DNA of 64,000 nt from Closterium sp. NIES-65 (lineage: Eukaryota > Streptophyta > Zygnematophyceae > Desmidiales > Closteriaceae): assembly GCA_948144175.1 (NCBI GenBank), contig CANXME010002468.1, positions 1-64,000 of the forward strand, given 5' to 3'. How positions within the stretch are numbered: position 1 is the stretch's first letter; each line of letters begins with the position of its first letter. This document shows, piece by piece, positions 46,257-58,329 of this stretch. The notes under the pieces were generated by a model. The model was not told the origin of the DNA. It was given only the letters and a program-made list of their open reading frames with translations, and made no database searches. Position numbers and translations under genes: made by a program.

Positions 46257-48690
46257 CTTCCAATTTTGCACTTGCTAGGCCCTTGTACTTGCAATCTTGC
46301 ACACATCAGGCTCTTGTTCTTCCAATTTTGCACTCGCTAGGCCCTTGTTCTTGCAATTTTGCACACGCTAGGCCCTTGTTCTTGCAATTTTGTACACGCT
46401 AGGCCCTTGTTCTTTCAATTTTGCACTCGCTAGGCCCTAGTTCTTGCAATTTTGCACTCGCTAGGCCCTTGTTCTTGAAATTTTGCACTCGCTAGGCCCT
46501 TGTTCTTGCAATTTTGCACTCGCTAGGCCCTTGTTCTTGCAATTTTGGACATGCTAGGCCCTTGTTCTTGCTATTTTGCACACGCTAGGCCCTTGTTCTT
46601 GCTATTTTGCACACGCTAGGCCCTTGTTCTTGAAATTTTGCACTCGCTAGGCCCTTGTTCTTCCAGTTTTGCACACGCTAGGCCCTTGTTCTATAAATTT
46701 TGCACTCGCTAGGTCCTTGTTCTTGCAATTTTGGACTCGCTAGGCCCTTGTTCTTGCAATTTTGCATACGCTAGGCCCTTGTTCTAGAATTTTTGCACTC
46801 GCTAGGCCCTTGTTCTTGCAATTTTGCACTCGTTAGGCCCTTGTTCTTGCAATTTTGCACACGCTAGGCCCTTGTTCTTGCTATTTTGCACACGCTAGGC
46901 CCTTGTTCTTGCTATTTTGCACACGCTAGGCCCTTGTTCTTGAAATTTTGCACTCGCTAGGCCCTTGTTCTTCCAGTTTTGCACACGCTAGGCCCTTGTT
47001 CTATAAATTTTGCACTCGCTAGGTCCTTGTTCTTGAAGTTTTGCACAGGCTAGGCCCTTGTTCTTGAGATTTTGCACTCGCTAGGCCCTTGTTCAAAAAC
47101 ATTTGCGCACGCTAGGCCCTTGTTCTTGCTATTTAGCACACGCTAGGCCCTTGTTCTTCCAATTTTGCACTTGCTAGGCCCTTGTACTTGCAATCTTGCA
47201 CACATTAGGCCCTTGTTCTTCCAATTTTGCACTCGCTAGGCCCTTGTTTTTGCATTTTTGCACTCGCTAGGCCCTTGTTCTTGCAATTTTGCACACGCTA
47301 GGCCCTTGTTCTTGCAGTTTTATACACGCTAGGTCCTTGTTCTTTCAATTTTGCACTCGCTAGGCCCTAGTTCTTGCAATTTTGCACTCGCTAGGCCCTT
47401 GTTCTTGAAATTTTGCACTCGCTAGGCCCTTGTTCTTGCAATTTTGCACTCGATAGGCCCTTGTTCTTGCAATTTTGCACACGCTAGGCCCTTGTTCTTG
47501 CTATTTTGCACACGCTAGGCCCTTGTTCTTGCTATTTTGCACACGCTAGGCCCTTGTTCTTGAAATTTTGCACTCGCTAGGCCCTTGTTCTTCCAGTTTT
47601 GCACACGCTAGGCCCTTGTTCTATAGATTTTGCACTCGCTAGGTCCTTGTTCTTGCAATTTTGGACTCGCTAGGCCCTTGTTCTTGCAATTTTGCATACG
47701 CTAGGCCCTTGTTCTTGAATTTTTGCACTCGCTAGGCCCTTGTTCTTGCAATTTTGCACTCGTTAGGCCCTTGTTCTTGCAATTTTGCACACGCTAGGCC
47801 CTTGTTCTTGCTATTTTGCACACGCTAGGCCCTTGTTCTTGCTATTTTGCACACGCTAGGCCCTTGTTCTTGAAATTTTGCACTCGCTAGGCCCTTGTTC
47901 TTCCAGTTTTGCACACGCTAGGCCCTTGTTCTATAAATTTTGCACTCGCTAGGTCCTTGTTCTTGAAGTTTTGCACAGGCTAGGCCCTTGTTCTTGAGAT
48001 TTTGCACTCGCTAGGCCCTTGTTCAAAAACATTTGCGCACGCTAGGCCCTTGTTCTTGCTATTTTGCACACGCTAGGCCCTTGTTCTTCCAATTTTGCAC
48101 TTGCTAGGCCCTTGTACTTGCAATCTTGCACAGATTAGGCCCTTGTTCTTCCAATTTTGCACTCGCTAGGCCCTTGTTTTTGCATTTTTGCACTCGCTAG
48201 GCCCTTGTTCTTGCAATTTTGCACACGCTAGGCCCTTGTTCTTGCAGTTTTATACACGCTAGGTCCTTGTTCTTTCAATTTTGCACTCGCTAGGCCCTAG
48301 TTCTTGCAATTTTGCACTCGCTAGGCCCTTGTTCTTGAAATTTTGCACTCGCTAGGCCCTTGTTCTTGCAATTTTCCACTCGATAGGCCCTTGTTCCTGC
48401 AATTTTGCACACGCTAGGCCCTTGTTCTTGCTATTTTGCACACGCTAGGTCCTTGTTCTTGCTATTTTGCACACGCTAGGCCCTTGTTCTTGAAATTTTG
48501 CACTCGCTAGGCCCTTGTTCTTCCAGTTTTGCACACGCTAGGCCCTTGTTCTATAAATTTTGCACTCGCTAGGTCCTTGTTCTTGCAATTTTGGACTCGC
48601 TAGGCCCTTGGTCTTGCAATTTTGCATACGCTAGGCCCTTGTTCTTGAGTTTTTGCACTCGCTAGGCCCTTGTTCTTGCAATTTTTGCAC
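46257..48690 (-). repeat. 930-bp higher-order repeat, about 2.6 tandem copies
   Basis: Copies begin at the CTTCCAATTTTGCACTTGC monomer at about 46,257, 47,156 and 48,086. Anchors: CTTGCA(A/G)TTTT(G/A)TACACGC at 46,381, 47,311 and 48,241 (both offsets 930 = 30 x 31) and GTTCAAAAACATTTGCGC at 47,091/48,021. The first copy lacks one monomer at its start (GTACTT 46,285/47,184 = 899) and lacks the GTTCAAAAAC monomer. The third is cut off near 48.69 kb. Confidence 0.92.
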
Positions 48691-49340
48691 TCGCTAGGCC
48701 CTTGTTCTTCCAATTTTGCACTCGCTAGGCCCTTGTTCTTGAAATTTTGCACACCCTAGGCCCTTGTTCTTGCAATTTTGCACACGCTAGGCCTTTGTTC
48801 TTCCAATTTTGCACTGGCTAGGCCCTTGTTCTTGCGATTTTGCACACGCTAGGCCCTTGTTCTTGCAATTTTGCACACGCTAGGCCCTTGTTCTTGGGAT
48901 TTTGCACTTGCTAGGCCCTTGTTCTTGAAATTTTGCACATGCTAGGCCCTTGTTCCTACTATTTTGCACACGCTAGGCCCTTGTTCTTCCATTTTTGCAC
49001 TCGCTAGGCCCTTGTTGTTGCAATTTTGCATACGCTAGGCCCTTGTTCTTCCAATTTTGCACTCGCTAGGCCCTTGTTCTTGCAATTTTGCACACGCTAG
49101 GCCCTTGTTCTTGCAATTTTGCACATCCTAGGCCCTTGCTCTTGGGATTTTGCACTGGCTAGGCCCTTGTTCTTGAAATTTTGCACATGCTAGGCCCTTG
49201 TTCTTCCAGTTTTGCACACGCTAGGCCCTTGTTCTTCCATTTTTGCACTCGCTAGGCCCTTGTTCTTGCAATTTTGCACACGCTAGGCCCTTGTTCTTCC
49301 ATTTTTGCACTCGCTAGGCCCTTGTTCTTGCAATTTTGCA
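48690..49340 (-). repeat. Right-arm segment without clear higher-order copy
   Basis: Ordinary inverted monomers with variants GGGATTTTGC, CACACCCTAGG, GCACATCCTAGG, CTTACTATT-like CCTACTATT and CCATTTTTGC. I could not place this stretch in a larger duplicated unit, although short pieces resemble 52.3-52.5 and 56.9-57.0 kb. Confidence 0.6.
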
Positions 49341-49833
49341 CACGCTAGTCCCTTGTTCTTCCAATTTTGCACACGCTAGGCCCTTGTTCTTGCAATTTTG
49401 CACACGCTAGGCCCTTGTTCTTGCAATTTTGCACACGCTAGGCCCTTGTTCCTGGGATTTTGCACACGCTAGGCCCTTGTTCTTGAAATTTTGCACTCGC
49501 TAGGTCCTTGTTCTTGCAATTTTGCACACGCTAGGCACTTGTTCTTGCTATTTTGCACACGCTAGGCCCTTGTTCTTGAAATTTTAAACTTGCTAGGCCC
49601 TTGTTCTTGCAATTTTGCACACGCTAGGCCCTTGTTCTTGAAATTTTAAACTCGCTAGGCCCTTGTTCTTGCTATTCTGAACTCACGAGGCCCTTGTTCT
49701 TGACATTTCGCACATGCTAGGCCCTTGTTCTTGCTATTTTGCACATGCTAGGCCCTTGTTCTTGACATTTTGTACACGCTAGGCCCTTGTTCTTGCAATT
49801 TTGCACACACTAGGCCCTTGTTCTTGCTATTTT

Positions 49834-49857
49834 GCAGACGCTTGTTCTTCCAATTTT
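49834..49857 (-). repeat. Truncated 24-bp monomer marker (four occurrences)
   Basis: GCAGACGCTTGTTCTTCC lacks seven bases (AGGCCCT) of the core relative to GCACACGC plus TAGGCCCTTG. Identical deletions start at 49,834, 52,898, 53,697 and 57,443. This removes the CTAG palindrome and shows descent of those four segments from one event. Confidence 0.9.
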
Positions 49858-51153
49858 ACACTCGCTAGGCCCTTTTTCTTGCAATTTTGCACATGCTAAG
49901 GCCTTGTTCTTCCAATTTTGGACTCGCTAGGCCCTTGTTCTTTAAGTTTTGCACTCGCTAGGCCCTTCTTCTTGCAATTTTGCACTGGCTAGGCCCTTGT
50001 TCTTGCAATTTTGCACACGCTAGGCCCTTTTTCTTGCTATTTTGCACATGCTAGGCCCTTGTTCTTGCTATTTTGCACACGCTAGGCCCTTGTTCTTGAA
50101 CTTTTGCACTCGCTAGGCCCTTGTTCTTCCAGTTTTGCACACGCTAGGCGCTTGTTCTATAAATTTTGCACTCGCTAGGTCCTTGTTCTTGCAATTTTGC
50201 ACACGCTAAGCACTTGTTCTTCCAATTTTGCACTCGCTAGGCCCTTGTTCTTGAAAGTTTGCACACGCTAGGCCCTTGTTCTTGCAATTTTACACACGCT
50301 AGGCCCTTGATCTTCCAATTTTGCACTCGCTAGGCCCTTGTTTTTGCAATTTTGCACACGCTAGGCCCTTTGTTCTTGCAATTTTGCACACGCTAGGCCC
50401 TTTGTTTTTGCAATTTTGCACTCGCTAGGCCCTTGTTTTTGAAATTTTGCACACGCTAGGCCCTTGTTCTGGCTATTTTGAACACGCTAGGCCCTTGTTC
50501 TTCCAATTTTGCACTCGCTAGGCCCTTGTACCTGCAATCTTGCACACATTAGGCCCTAGTTCTTCCAATTTTGCACTCGCTAGGCCCTTGTTCTTGCAAT
50601 TTTGCACTCGCTAGGCCCTTGTTCTTGCAATTTTGCACACGCTAGGCCCTTGTTCTTGCAATTTTGTACACGCTAGGCCCTTGTTCTTTCAATTTTGCAC
50701 TCGCTAGGCCCTTGTTCTTGCAATTTTGCACACGCTAGGCCCTTGTTCTTGCTATTTTGCACACGCTAGGCTCTTGTTCTTCCAATTTTACACTCGCTAG
50801 GCCCTTATTCTTGCAATTTTGCACATGCTAGGCCCTTGTTCTTGCAATTTTGCACTCGCTAGGCCCTTGTTCTTGCAATTTTGCACTCGCTAGGACCTTG
50901 TTCTTGCAATTTTGTACACGCTAGGCCCTTGTTCTTGCTATTTTGCACACGCTAGGCCCTTGTTCTTGCTATTTTGCACACGCTAGGCCCTTGTTCTTGA
51001 AATTTTGCACTCGCTAGGCCCTTGTTCTTCCAGTTTTGCACACGCTAGGCCCTTGTTCTAAAACTTTTGCACTCGCTAGACCCTTGTTCTTGCAATTTTG
51101 CACTCGCTAGGCCCTTGTTCTTGCAATTTTGCATACGCTAGGCCCTTGTTCTT

Positions 51154-51963
51154 GAATGTTTGCACTCGCTAGGCCCTTGTTCTTGCAATTTTGCACACGC
51201 TAGGCCCTTGTTCTTGATTTTTTGCACTCGCTAGGCCCTTGTTCTTGCAATTTTGCACTCGCTAGGCCCTTGTTCTTGCAATTTTGCACACGCTAGGCCC
51301 TTGTTCTTGCTATTTTGCACACGCTAGGACCTTGTTCTTGCTATTTTGCACACGCTAGGCCCTTGTTCTTGAAATGTTGCACATGCTAGGCCCTTGTTCT
51401 TCCAGTTTTGCACACGCTAGGCCCTTGTTCTATAAATTTTGCACTCGCTAGGTCCTTGTTCTTGCAATTTTGGACTCGCTAGGCCCTTGTTCTTGCAATT
51501 TTGCATACGCTAGGCCCTTGTTCTTGAATGTTTGCACTCGCTAGGCCCTTGTTCTTGCAATTTTGCACACGCTAGGCCCTTGTTCTTGATTTTTTGCACT
51601 CGCTAGGCCCTTGTTCTTGCAATTTTGCACTCGCTAGGCCCTTGTTCTTGCAATTTTGCACACGCTAGGCCCTTGTTCTTGCTATTTTGCACAAGCTAGG
51701 ACCTTGTTCTTGCTATTTTGCACACGCTAGGCCCTTGTTCTTGAAATTTTGCACACGCTAGGCCCTTGTTCTTCCAGTTTTGCTCACGCTAGGCCCTTGT
51801 TCTATAAATTTTGCACTCGCTAGGTCCTTGTTCTTGCAATTTTGGACTCGCTAGGCCCTTGTTCTTGCAATTTTGCATACGCTAGGCCCTTGTTCTTGAA
51901 TTTTTGCACTCGCTAGGCCCTTGTTCTTGCAATTTTGCATACGCTAGGCCCTTGTTCTTGAAT
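51154..51963 (-). repeat. 372-bp (12-monomer) repeat, first cluster
   Basis: The rare GAATGTTTGC monomer occurs at 51,154, 51,526 (+372 = 12 x 31) and 51,960 (+434 = 14 x 31, with two extra monomers). Between anchors the order is fixed: TTTTTTGC, TTGC, TAGC, AGGACC, TAGC, TTTC or AATGTTGC, CCAG, CTATAAA, GGTCC, GGACTCG, CATACG. Confidence 0.88.
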
Positions 51964-54900
51964 GTTTGCACTCGCTACGCCCTTGTTCTTGCAATTTTGC
52001 ACTCGCTAGGCCCTTGTTCTTGCAATTTTGCACATGCTAGGCCCTTGTTCTTGCTATTTTGCACACGCTAGGCCCTTGTTCTTGCTATTTTGCACACGCT
52101 ATGCCCTTGTTCTTGAAATTTTGCACACGCTAGGTCCTTGTTCTTGGTATTTTGCACACGCTAGGCCCTTGTTCTTGTAATTTTGCACACGCTAGGCCCT
52201 TGTTCTTGAGATTTTGCACTCGCTAGGCCCTTGTTCTTGAACTTTTGCACATGCTAGGCCCTTGTTCTTACTATTTTGCACACGCTAGACCCTTGTTCTT
52301 CCAATGTTGCACTCGCTAGGCTCTTGTTCTTGCAATTTTGCACACGCTAGGCCCTTGTTCTTCCAATTTAGAACTCGCTAGGCCCTTGCTCTTGCAATTT
52401 TGCACACGCTAGGCCCTTGTTCTTCTATTTTTGCACTCGCTAGGCCCTTGTTCTTGCAATTTTGCACACGCTAGTCCCTTGTTCTTCCAATTTTGCACAC
52501 GCTAGGCCCTTGTTCTTGCAATTTTGCACACGCTAGGCCCTTGTTCTTGCAATTTTGCACACGCTAGGCCCTTGTTCCTGGGATTTTGCACACGCTAGGC
52601 CCTTGTTCTTGAAATTTTGCACTCGCTAGGTCCTTGTTCTTGCAATTTTGCACACGCTAGGCACTTGTTCTTGCTATTTTGCACACGCTAGGCCCTTGTT
52701 CTTGCAATTTTGCACACGCTAGGCACTTGTTCTTGCTATTCTGAACTCACGAGGCCCTTGTTCTTGACATTTTGCACATGCTAGGCCCTTGTTCTTGCTA
52801 TTTTGCACATGCTAGGCCCTTGTTCTTGACATTTTGTACACGCTAGGCCCTTGTTCTTGCAATTTTGCACACACTAGGCCCTTGTTCTTGCTATTTTGCA
52901 GACGCTTGTTCTTCCAATTTTACACTCGCTAGGCCCTTTTTCTTGCAATTTTGCACATGCTAGGCCCTTGTTCTTCCAATTTTGGACTCGCTAGGCCCTT
53001 GTTCTTTAATTTTTGCACTTGCTAGGCCCTTCTTCTTGCAATTTTGCACTCGCTAGGCCCTTGTTCTTGCAATTTTGCACACGCTAGGCCCTTTTTCTTG
53101 CTATTTTGCACATGCTAGGCCCTTGTTCTTGCTATTTTGCACACGCTAGGCCCTTGTTCTTGAACTTTTGCACTCGCTAGGCCCTTGTTCTTCCAGTTTT
53201 GCACACGCTAGGCGCTTGTTCTATAAATTTTGCACTCGCTAGGTCCTTGTTCTTCCAATTTTGCACACGCTAGGCCCTTGTTCTTGCAATTTTGCACACG
53301 CTAGGCCCTTGTTCTTGCAATTTTGCACACGCTAGGCCCTTGTTCCTGGGATTTTGCACACGCTAGGCCCTTGTTCTTGAAATTTTGCACTCGCTAGGTC
53401 CTTGTTCTTGCAATTTTGCACACGCTAGGCACTTGTTCTTGCTATTTTGCACACGCTAGGCCCTTGTTCTTGAAATTTTAAACTTGCTAGGCCCTTGTTC
53501 TTGCAATTTTGCACACGCTAGGCACTTGTTCTTGCTATTCTGAACTCACGAGGCCCTTGTTCTTGACATTTTGCACATGCTAGGCCCTTGTTCTTGCTAT
53601 TTTGCACATGCTAGGCCCTTGTTCTTGACATTTTGTACACGCTAGGCCCTTGTTCTTGCAATTTTGCACACACTAGGCCCTTGTTCTTGCTATTTTGCAG
53701 ACGCTTGTTCTTCCAATTTTACACTCGCTAGGCCCTTTTTCTTGCAATTTTGCACATGCTAGGCCCTTGTTCTTCCAATTTTGGACTCGCTAGGCCCTTG
53801 TTCTTTAAGTTTTGCACTCGCTAGGCCCTTCTTCTTGCAATTTTGCACTGGCTAGGCCCTTGTTCTTGCAATTTTGCACACGCTAGGCCCTTTTTCTTGC
53901 TATTTTGCACATGCTAGGCCCTTGTTCTTGCTATTTTGCACACGCTAGGCCCTTGTTCTTGAACTTTTGCACTCGCTAGGCCCTTGTTCTTCCAGTTTTG
54001 CACACGCTAGGCGCTTGTTCTATAAATTTTGCACTCGCTAGGTCCTTGTTCTTGCAATTTTGCACACGCTAAGCACTTGTTCTTCCAATTTTGCACTCGC
54101 TAGGCCCTGGTTCTTGAAAGTTTGCACACGCTAGGCCCTTGTTCTTGCAATTTTACACACGCTAGGCCCTTGATCTTCCAATTTTGCACTCGCTAGGCCC
54201 TTGTTTTTGCAATTTTGCACACGCTAGGCCCTTTGTTCTTGCAATTTTGCACACGCTAGGCCCTTTGTTTTTGCAATTTTGCACTCGCTAGGCCCTTGTT
54301 TTTGAAATTTTGCACACGCTAGGCCCTTGTTCTGGCTATTTTGAACACGCTAGGCCCTTGTTCTTCCAATTTTGCACTCGCTAGGCCCTTGTACCTGCAA
54401 TCTTGCACACATTAGGCCCTAGTTCTTCCAATTTTGCACTCGCTAGGCCCTTGTTCTTGCAATTTTGCACTCGCTAGGCCCTTGTTCTTGCAATTTTGCA
54501 CACGCTAGGCCCTTGTTCTTGCAATTTTGTACACGCTAGGCCCTTGTTCTTTCAATTTTGCACTCGCTAGGCCCTTGTTCTTGCAATTTTGCACACGCTA
54601 GGCCCTTGTTCTTGCTATTTTGCACACGCTAGGCTCTTGTTCTTCCAATTTTACACTCGCTAGGCCCTTATTCTTGCAATTTTGCACATGCTAGGCCCTT
54701 GTTCTTGCAATTTTGCACTCGCTAGGCCCTTGTTCTTGCAATTTTGCACTCGCTAGGACCTTGTTCTTGCAATTTTGTACACGCTAGGCCCTTGTTCTTG
54801 CTATTTTTCACACGCTAGGCCCTTGTTCTTGCTATTTTGCACACGCTAGGCCCTTGTTCTTGAAATTTTGCACTCGCTAGGCCCTTGTTCTTCCAGTTTT

Positions 54901-55016
54901 GCACACGCTAGGCCCTTGTTCTAAAACTTTTGCACTCGCTAGACCCTTGTTCTTGCAATTTTGCACTCGCTAGGCCCTTGTTCTTGCAATTTTGCATACG
55001 CTAGGCCCTTGTTCTT

Positions 55017-56510
55017 GAATGTTTGCACTCGCTAGGCCCTTGTTCTTGCAATTTTGCACACGCTAGGCCCTTGTTCTTGATTTTTTGCACTCGCTAGGCC
55101 CTTGTTCTTGCAATTTTGCACTCGCTAGGCCCTTGTTCTTGCAATTTTGCACACGCTAGGCCCTTGTTCTTGCTATTTTGCACACGCTAGGACCTTGTTC
55201 TTGCTATTTTGCACACGCTAGGCCCTTGTTCTTGAAATGTTGCACATGCTAGGCCCTTGTTCTTCCAGTTTTTCACACGCTAGGCCCTTGTTCTATAAAT
55301 TTTGCACTCGCTAGGTCCTTGTTCTTGCAATTTTGGACTCGCTAGGCCCTTGTTCTTGCAATTTTGCATACGCTAGGCCCTTGTTCTTGAATGTTTGCAC
55401 TCGCTAGGCCCTTGTTCTTGCAATTTTGCACACGCTAGGCCCTTGTTCTTGATTTTTTGCACTCGCTAGGCCCTTGTTCTTGCAATTTTGCACTCGCTAG
55501 GCCCTTGTTCTTGCAATTTTGCACACGCTAGGCCCTTGTTCTTGCTATTTTGCACAAGCTAGGACCTTGTTCTTGCTATTTTGCACACGCTAGGCCCTTG
55601 TTCTTGAAATTTTGCACACGCTAGGCCCTTGTTCTTCCAGTTTTGCTCACGCTAGGCCCTTGTTCTATAAATTTTGCACTCGCTAGGTCCTTGTTCTTGC
55701 AATTTTGGACTCGCTAGGCCCTTGTTCTTGCAATTTTGCATACGCTAGGCCCTTGTTCTTGAATGTTTGCACTCGCTAGGCCCTTGTTCTTGCAATTTTG
55801 CACACGCTAGGCCCTTGTTCTTGCTATTTTGCACAAGCTAGGACCTTGTTCTTGCTATTTTGCACACGCTAGGCCCTTGTTCTTGAAATTTTGCACACGC
55901 TAGGCCCTTGTTCTTACAGTTTTGCTCACGCTAGGCCCTTGTTCTATAAATTTTGCACTCGCTAGGTCCTTGTTCTTGCAATTTTGGACTCGCTAGGCCC
56001 TTGTTCTTGCAATTTTGCATACGCTAGGCCCTTGTTCTTGAATTTTTGCACTCGCTAGGCCCTTGTTCTTGCAATTTTGCATACGCTAGGCCCTTGTTCT
56101 TGCAATTTTGCATACGCTAGGCCCTTGTTCTTGAATTTTTGCACTCGCTAGGCCCTTGTTCTTGCAATTTTGCACTCGCTAGGCCCTTGTTCTTGCAATT
56201 TTGCACACGCTAGGCCCTTGTTCTTGCTATTTTGCACAAGCTAGGACCTTGTTCTTGCTATTTTGCACACGCTAGGCCCTTGTTCTTGAAATTTTGCACA
56301 CGCTAGGCCCTTGTTCTTACAGTTTTGCTCACGCTAGGCCCTTGTTCTATAAATTTTGCACTCGCTAGGTCCTTGTTCTTGCAATTTTGGACTCGCTAGG
56401 CCCTTGTTCTTGCAATTTTGCATACGCTAGGCCCTTGTTCTTGAATTTTTGCACTCGCTAGGCCCTTGTTCTTGCAATTTTGCATACGCTAGGCCCTTGT
56501 TCTTGAATGT
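55017..56510 (-). repeat. 372-bp (12-monomer) repeat, expanded cluster
   Basis: GAATGTTTGC anchors are at 55,017, 55,389, 55,761 and 56,505, spaced 372, 372 and 744 (= 2 x 372). Compared with the 51-kb cluster this adds 682 bp (22 monomers), which accounts for the difference between the 3,863 and 4,545 offsets of the enclosing super-repeat. It indicates local expansion after the larger duplication. Confidence 0.9.
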
Positions 56511-58329
56511 TTGCACTCGCTACGCCCTTGTTCTTGCAATTTTGCACTCGCTAGGCCCTTGTTCTTGCAATTTTGCACATGCTAGGCCCTTGTTCTTGCT
56601 ATTTTGCACACGCTAGGCCCTTGTTCTTGCTATTTTGCACACGCTATGCCCTTGTTCTTGAAATTTTGCACACGCTAGGTCCTTGTTCTTGGTATTTTGC
56701 ACACGCTAGGCCCTTGTTCTTGTAATTTTGCACACGCTAGGCCCTTGTTCTTGAGATTTTGCACTCGCTAGGCCCTTGTTCTTGAACTTTTGCACATGCT
56801 AGGCCCTTGTTCTTACTATTTTGCACACGCTAGACCCTTGTTCTTCCAATGTTGCACTCGCTAGGCTCTTGTTCTTGCAATTTTGCACACGCTAGGCCCT
56901 TGTTCTTCCAATTTAGAACTCGCTAGGCCCTTGCTCTTGCAATTTTGCACACGCTAGGCCCTTGTTCTTCCATTTTTGCACTCGCTAGGCCCTTGTTCTT
57001 GCAATTTTGCACACGCTAGTACCTTGTTCTTCCAATTTTGCACACGCTAGGCCCTTGTTCTTGCAATTTTGCACACGCTAGGCCCTTGTTCTTGCAATTT
57101 TGCACACGCTAGGCCCTTGTTCCTAGGATTTTGCACACGCTAGGCCCTTATTCTTGAAATTTTGCACTCGCTAGGTCCTTGTTCTTGCAATTTTGCACAC
57201 GCTAGGCACTTGTTCTTGCTATTTTGCACACGCTAGGCCCTTGTTCTTGCAATTTTGCACACGCTAGGCACTTGTTCTTGCTATTCTGAACTCACGAGGC
57301 CCTTGTTCTTGACATTTTGCACATGCTAGGCCCTTGTTCTTGCTATTTTGCACATGCTAGGCCCTTGTTCTTGACATTTTGTACACGCTAGGCCCTTGTT
57401 CTTGCAATTTTGCACACACTAGGCCCTTGTTCTTGCTATTTTGCAGACGCTTGTTCTTCCAATTTTACACTCGCTAGGCCCTTTTTCTTGCAATTTTGCA
57501 CATGCTAGGCCCTTGTTCTTCCAATTTTGGACTCGCTAGGCCCTTGTTCTTTAATTTTTGCACTTGCTAGGCCCTTCTTCTTGCAATTTTGCACTCGCTA
57601 GGCCCTTGTTCTTGCAATTTTGCACACGCTAGGCCCTTTTTCTTGCTATTTTGCACACGCTAGGCCCTTGTTCTTGCTATTTTGCACACGCTAGGCCCTT
57701 GTTCTTGAACTTTTGCACTCGCTAGGCCCTTGTTCTTCCAGTTTTGCACACGCTAGGCGCTTGTTCTATAAATTTTGCACTCGCTAGGTCCTTGTTCTTG
57801 CAATTTTGCACACGCTAAGCACTTGTTCTTCCAATTTTGCACTCGCTAGGCCCTTGTTCTTGAAAGTTTGCACACGCTAGGCCCTTGTTCTTGCAATTTT
57901 ACACATGCTAGGCCCTTGATCTTCCAATTTTGCACTCGCTAGGCCCTTGTTTTTGCAATTTTGCACACGCTAGGCCCTTTGTTCTTGCAATTTTGCACAC
58001 GCTAGGCCCTTTGTTTTTGCAATTTTGCACTCGCTAGGCCCTTGTTTTTGAAATTTTGCACACGCTAGGCCCTTGTTCTTGCTATTTTGAACACGCTAGG
58101 CCCTTGTTCTTCCAATTTTGCACTCGCTAGGCCCTTGTACCTGCAATCTTGCACACATTAGGCCCTAGTTCTTCCAATTTTGCACTCGCTAGGCCCTTGT
58201 TCTTGCAATTTTGCACTCGCTAGGCCCTTGTTCTTGCAATTTTGCACACGCTAGGCCCTTGTTCTTGCAATTTTGTACACGCTAGGCCCTTGTTCTTTCA
58301 ATTTTGCACTCGCTAGGCCCTTGTTCTTG

